8,297 bases of DNA from Dehalococcoidia bacterium. Its GTDB lineage: Bacteria > Chloroflexota > Dehalococcoidia > SZUA-161. Below the pieces are notes generated by a model that saw only the letters and a list, made by a program, of their open reading frames with translations, had not been told where the DNA came from and made no database searches. Location: NCBI GenBank assembly GCA_004376205.1, contig SOKG01000144.1, positions 1 to 8,297 on the forward strand, given 5' to 3'. Positions 5,639 to 8,297 of this stretch are shown in pieces; the stretch's first letter is position 1; each line of letters begins with the position of its first letter. Both the position numbers and the translations under genes were made by a program.

Positions 5639-6859
5639 ATGAAGGCCTTACAATTCTCTGTTACAGTTCCACAATTCGCTGCATTGAAGGTCTTGGGGAG
5701 CATAAGCAGACGGTTCTACTACCAGGGTCCCCTCGCCACAGTACGGCTTGTTGACATCCCGGAGCCAACATTGCCCTCCCCCGACTGGGTAAAGCTCAGG
5801 ACATTCGTGTGTGGGTTCTGTGGCAGCGATGTTAACCTCATTCTCTTGAGGGATTCCCCAACGGCAACCCCTTTTACCTCGTTCCCCTGCACCCTGGGCC
5901 ATGAGTTCTGTGGCGAGATCATCGAGGTTGGAAGCAATGTTGATGGAATAGAGACAGGAGATGTGGTGACAGTTGCCCCGAACCTGAGCTGCTCGGCGCG
6001 AGGGATTGAACCTGAATGTCGAAGCTGTCAGATGGGTAGACCGAGCAACTGCGAAAACTATGCTGAGGGCGTTCTTTCTCCAGGTATGTTCGCGGGTATA
6101 TGTCGCGACATTGGGGGAGGCTTTGCACCATCTGTTGTGGCACATAAGAGTCAGGTTTTCAAATTGCCCGGCCAAATAACAGCCGAAGAAGGCGCCATGA
6201 TAGAACCGTTTGCTTGCGCTCTCCAGGCGGTGCTCGATAATATGCCTGACAAGGAAGACCGGGTCCTTGTTATCGGGGGCGGCGTGATGGGCAGCCTTAT
6301 CGTTCAATCCATGCGTGCCCTCGACATAGACTGTTCTATCGCGGTGTCGGAGCCCTCGCAGTTCCATGCGGAGCTGACATCCAGAGTAGGGGCGGACCAT
6401 CTGATTACAGATTGTGACGTCTTATGTCATACAGAAGACATCACCGGCGCCAAGGCATACAAGCCTATGTTGGGTAAGGACATCCTTATGGGTGGGTTCT
6501 CAAAGATTTTTGACGTCGTAGGTAGCGCCGAGACACTCAACGCCAGTATGAGGGCGCTGAGTACGAGGGGGGTATTAAGTGTGGTGGGGATTGGCAAGGA
6601 CGTGAAGCTCGATCTCACACCCCTTTGGCTGAAGCTCCAGACCATAAAGGGTGTCTATACCTATGGCTATACTGATGTGGATAATGAGAGAAAACACATC
6701 TTTGATATAGCTATTGATTTCGTGAAGCGCAAAAGGGTTGATCTTGGGTCAATGGTGACCCATACATTCTCTCTCGAAGACTACAGGGGTATGATAGAAG
6801 TCAACCTGAACAAGCCAAAACACAGGGCAGTAAAGACAGTGGTTTCCTTTCCTTTATGA
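5639..6859 (+). CDS. Zinc-dependent medium-chain alcohol/polyol-type dehydrogenase
   Basis: A 406-residue cytoplasmic NAD(P)-dependent oxidoreductase of the medium-chain (MDR) superfamily. The catalytic zinc set is visible: C61 in GFCGSD, H88-E89 in LGHEFCGE, and E189 in MIEPFACALQAV. A structural zinc lobe uses C118, C127, C130 and C138, with an 8-residue gap between the first two cysteines instead of the usual 2, a variant seen in part of the family. The Rossmann motif is VLVIGGGVMGSL (about 209-220), and the distal GGFSKIFDVVGSAETL and DLTPLWLKLQTIKG segments are typical. The reaction should be reversible oxidation of an alcohol to an aldehyde or ketone. The start ATG has AGAAGGG (5625-5631) 7 bases upstream, a weaker site than those of the three preceding genes. 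It begins 84 bases after the ThDP enzyme on the same strand and probably acts on that enzyme's substrate or product; this is inferred. The specific alcohol cannot be read from the sequence. Confidence 0.92.
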   Translation: MKALQFSVTVPQFAALKVLGSISRRFYYQGPLATVRLVDIPEPTLPSPDWVKLRTFVCGFCGSDVNLILLRDSPTATPFTSFPCTLGHEFCGEIIEVGSNVDGIETGDVVTVAPNLSCSARGIEPECRSCQMGRPSNCENYAEGVLSPGMFAGICRDIGGGFAPSVVAHKSQVFKLPGQITAEEGAMIEPFACALQAVLDNMPDKEDRVLVIGGGVMGSLIVQSMRALDIDCSIAVSEPSQFHAELTSRVGADHLITDCDVLCHTEDITGAKAYKPMLGKDILMGGFSKIFDVVGSAETLNASMRALSTRGVLSVVGIGKDVKLDLTPLWLKLQTIKGVYTYGYTDVDNERKHIFDIAIDFVKRKRVDLGSMVTHTFSLEDYRGMIEVNLNKPKHRAVKTVVSFPL

Positions 6860-7070
6860 CACTCGGTGGCTAGCAGCGACTTCCTCTCAGTTTGGGCAGT
6901 CTTGGTAGGGCAGGGAGCTGGAGGTATGAGAAGGAAACCCGTTAGGTATAGCCGTAGCCATATCTATGACCAATGGGCGGGACTTAATGCGTTTGCCAAT
7001 ACGGAGTTCCGGCTTTGGGTGTAGGATTCAAGTGACCTGAACTGCAAAGGGAGAAACAGAAGTCAGCGGT
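6860..7070. other. Convergent intergenic gap without a clear terminator
   Basis: It separates the dehydrogenase (plus strand) from the DivIVA-like gene (minus strand). I found no GC-rich stem followed by a T-tract on either strand. There are only weak dyads: GGTATAG with CTATGACC around 6951-6980, with one bulged base, and TCAGC/GCTGA at 7063-7067 and 7077-7081, which runs into the end of the minus-strand gene. A 32-codon frame at 6926-7024 is not convincing as a gene. Confidence 0.5.
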
Positions 7071-8210
7071 TCATCTGCTGATTGTCACTTCGATTCGTGC
7101 GACGGGTGGTTCGCCTGGTTTATGTTGACGATCACCAGTATTGTGGCTCGGTTTCGTCACAGGTGCGGCTTCCTTTACCTCGGGCAGGTCTTCGAGCATA
7201 TCAATAAGTCGGGTAGGACTCCGCAAGAAGAGTCTGATTATGACACCTTTACCTGCTGAGCCCGCGACATCCATGACCGTGACCTGGCGAGCCTTTGTCA
7301 ACCGTCTATGCAATTTCAGCAGTCTGCTCGCAGCTACCGGGGGGAGGATGGCCAGCTCTACATTGCCACTGTGGAGCGCAGGGCTTTCCTTTTCGTCTGC
7401 TTCTTCTTGACCAAGCGAGATCTGCTCTTGCATTTCTTCACTCACTGTGTCTGCTGGTGCGGGTACAGCAGCTTTGGTCCCGGATGGTTGGGGGGCTTTG
7501 CTTTCTTCTGAGTTTGAAAGCAATTCCTCAAGGACTCTCCTAGCAACCTCTCCTATTGCACTTTCTGCTATTATCCCGCTTGCCGGTAGCCGCTGCCCCG
7601 CTTCTCGCCTGATAAGCGCCGCCTCTTCTTCAACTCTCCCCTTAGCTTCTGTGACAATTCTGGAAGCTTCCTCTTCGCCAAGGCGTTTGATCTCCTCCGC
7701 CTTTTCCTTCGCAGCTTCTATGATGTCCTTCGCCTCTTGTTCAGCTAATGATAGCTTTTCTCGTGAAAGCTCTTCAGTTCTTGGCTGCGCTTGAGCTACG
7801 ATGCTCTCAGCTTCTGCCCTGGCTTTCTCGTTTGCCGCTTGGAGCATATCCCGAGCGCGCAGTTCGGATGCCGTGATTCTGTCGAGAGAGTTCTTTTCAG
7901 CTTCGGCGATGATTCTTTCCGCCTCTGCTTTGGTTTTCTCCTCTGCCTGGATGACAATTTCCCTAGCCTTCTCGTTTGCCGCTTGCCTTGTTTCTATCTT
8001 CATTCTCTTTGCTTGTTTGGTAGCCTCGATTACGGCGTTTTCCGCAAGCCTTTTGAGCGAATCAACGTGTTCCAGTTTGTTAGATAGCTCGCTATTCTGC
8101 TCGATGAGTCTGCCGACGAAAGCGAATACTTCGGCTTCGTCCAGGCCATCCTTGACGATTCGGAATTGTCGCCCCCAGATCTCCTTCACCTTACCATCTT
8201 TTCTTAACAT
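7071..8210 (-). CDS. DivIVA-like coiled-coil protein with predicted C-terminal alpha/beta domain
   Basis: A 379-residue protein with no signal peptide or membrane segment. Residues about 5-45 (GRQFRIVKDGLDEAEVFAFV, then RLIEQNSEL) resemble the N-terminal DivIVA/GpsB motif, F-x-GYD-x-x-EV-x-x-FL, which in that family helps place the protein at curved membranes or division sites. Residues about 45-230 form a long charged coiled coil rich in A, E, K and R, with 11-residue repeats such as AEAERIIAEAE, similar to ATP synthase stator subunits b or E. A proline/alanine/glutamate-rich linker (about 232-282) leads to a compact segment (about 284-348). There VELAILPP, a helix, QVTVMDV, GVIIRLFL and SPTRLIDMLEDLPEV suggest a beta-alpha-beta-beta-alpha fold. 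A short polar tail ends it. The ATG at 8210 has AAGGG 11 bases upstream, a slightly long spacing. It is transcribed towards the dehydrogenase, so it is not part of that operon. A role as a cytoskeletal or envelope scaffold is likely; the partner is unknown. Confidence 0.75.
   Translation of the reverse strand: MLRKDGKVKEIWGRQFRIVKDGLDEAEVFAFVGRLIEQNSELSNKLEHVDSLKRLAENAVIEATKQAKRMKIETRQAANEKAREIVIQAEEKTKAEAERIIAEAEKNSLDRITASELRARDMLQAANEKARAEAESIVAQAQPRTEELSREKLSLAEQEAKDIIEAAKEKAEEIKRLGEEEASRIVTEAKGRVEEEAALIRREAGQRLPASGIIAESAIGEVARRVLEELLSNSEESKAPQPSGTKAAVPAPADTVSEEMQEQISLGQEEADEKESPALHSGNVELAILPPVAASRLLKLHRRLTKARQVTVMDVAGSAGKGVIIRLFLRSPTRLIDMLEDLPEVKEAAPVTKPSHNTGDRQHKPGEPPVARIEVTISR
7825..7985. 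repeat. 17-bp direct repeat pair inside the coiled-coil gene
   Basis: TTCTCGTTTGCCGCTTG occurs at 7825-7841 and again at 7969-7985, offset by 144 bases (48 codons, in frame). Both copies encode the segment QAANEKA of the coiled coil. This points to internal duplication of coil modules rather than a mobile element. Confidence 0.85.
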
Positions 8211-8233
8211 AATGATTATTACCCTTGTTTTCT

Positions 8234-8297
8234 TTACCTAGGGCCCTCAAGGTCTAAGGTTGAAAGCATTTCCTGATAAATCCTTCCAAACTTCGCT
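8234..8297 (-). CDS. Possible C-terminal end of an upstream gene (partial)
   Basis: On the minus strand a frame open from the right edge reads AKFGRIYQEMLSTLDLEGPR and stops at TAA (8236-8234), 23 bases before the DivIVA-like start. It looks protein-like and the short gap would suit an operon. However, a second frame (ending near 8247) is also open to the edge, and 63 bases are too few to decide. I do not recognise a family. Confidence 0.25.
   Translation of the reverse strand, partial: AKFGRIYQEMLSTLDLEGPR

Noticed and set aside
6926..7024. 32-codon plus-strand ORF (MRRKPVRYSRSH...) between the convergent genes
   Set aside because: GGGAG lies 8 bases upstream, but there is no recognisable family and it is short enough to occur by chance. 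Conservation in relatives would be needed to revive it.
7801..8241. 146-codon plus-strand ORF opposite the DivIVA-like gene
   Set aside because: Its serine/alanine/phenylalanine-rich sequence is what antisense reading of A/E/K-rich coiled-coil codons produces. The minus-strand frame is far longer and has a real domain structure.
1..8297. CRISPR arrays, insertion sequences, tRNA or rRNA genes
   Set aside because: No regularly spaced repeats, transposase motifs, terminal inverted repeats, tRNA T-arm signature or rRNA-like stretches were seen.

Overview
The window looks like a bacterial chromosome segment of moderate-to-high GC with strong AGGAGG-type ribosome binding sites. The gene set (a zinc-type bacterial prolyl-tRNA synthetase, two-domain NIPSNAP proteins beside a thiamine-diphosphate (ThDP) enzyme and a zinc dehydrogenase, and a DivIVA-like hendecad coiled-coil protein) resembles what I associate with Chloroflexota, especially Dehalococcoidia. 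No marker here is decisive, so the taxonomy is a tentative inference.

Layout. (1) 1-1582, plus strand: prolyl-tRNA synthetase, cut by the left edge with roughly 40 N-terminal residues missing. (2) 1583-2285: about 700 bases with no convincing protein gene. Its first half has a good promoter-like sequence (1617-1645), a stretch rich in hairpins, an A-rich linker and a near-perfect intrinsic terminator (1884-1923). Together these could delimit an independent RNA of about 270 nt that I could not match to a known class. Its second half holds only candidate promoters. (3) 2286-6859, plus strand: four genes spaced 47 to 84 bases apart. They are two paralogous NIPSNAP-like proteins, a ThDP enzyme of the acetolactate synthase / 2-hydroxyacyl-CoA lyase superfamily, and a zinc-dependent medium-chain dehydrogenase. 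(4) 6860-7070: a convergent intergenic gap with no clear terminator. (5) 7071-8210, minus strand: a DivIVA-like coiled-coil protein with a predicted compact alpha/beta domain at its C-terminus. The last 87 bases may hold the end of one more minus-strand gene.

How the genes may work together. The order NIPSNAP-NIPSNAP-ThDP lyase-dehydrogenase suggests a small metabolic module. In it the ThDP enzyme would make or break a C-C bond next to a carbonyl, for example splitting a 2-hydroxyacyl-CoA into an aldehyde and formyl-CoA. The dehydrogenase would interconvert the related alcohol and carbonyl, and the NIPSNAP proteins would bind an intermediate or catalyse an unknown step. This pathway is inference from gene order and family membership. 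The substrate cannot be read from the sequence. The synthetase and the DivIVA-like protein appear to be unrelated housekeeping neighbours.
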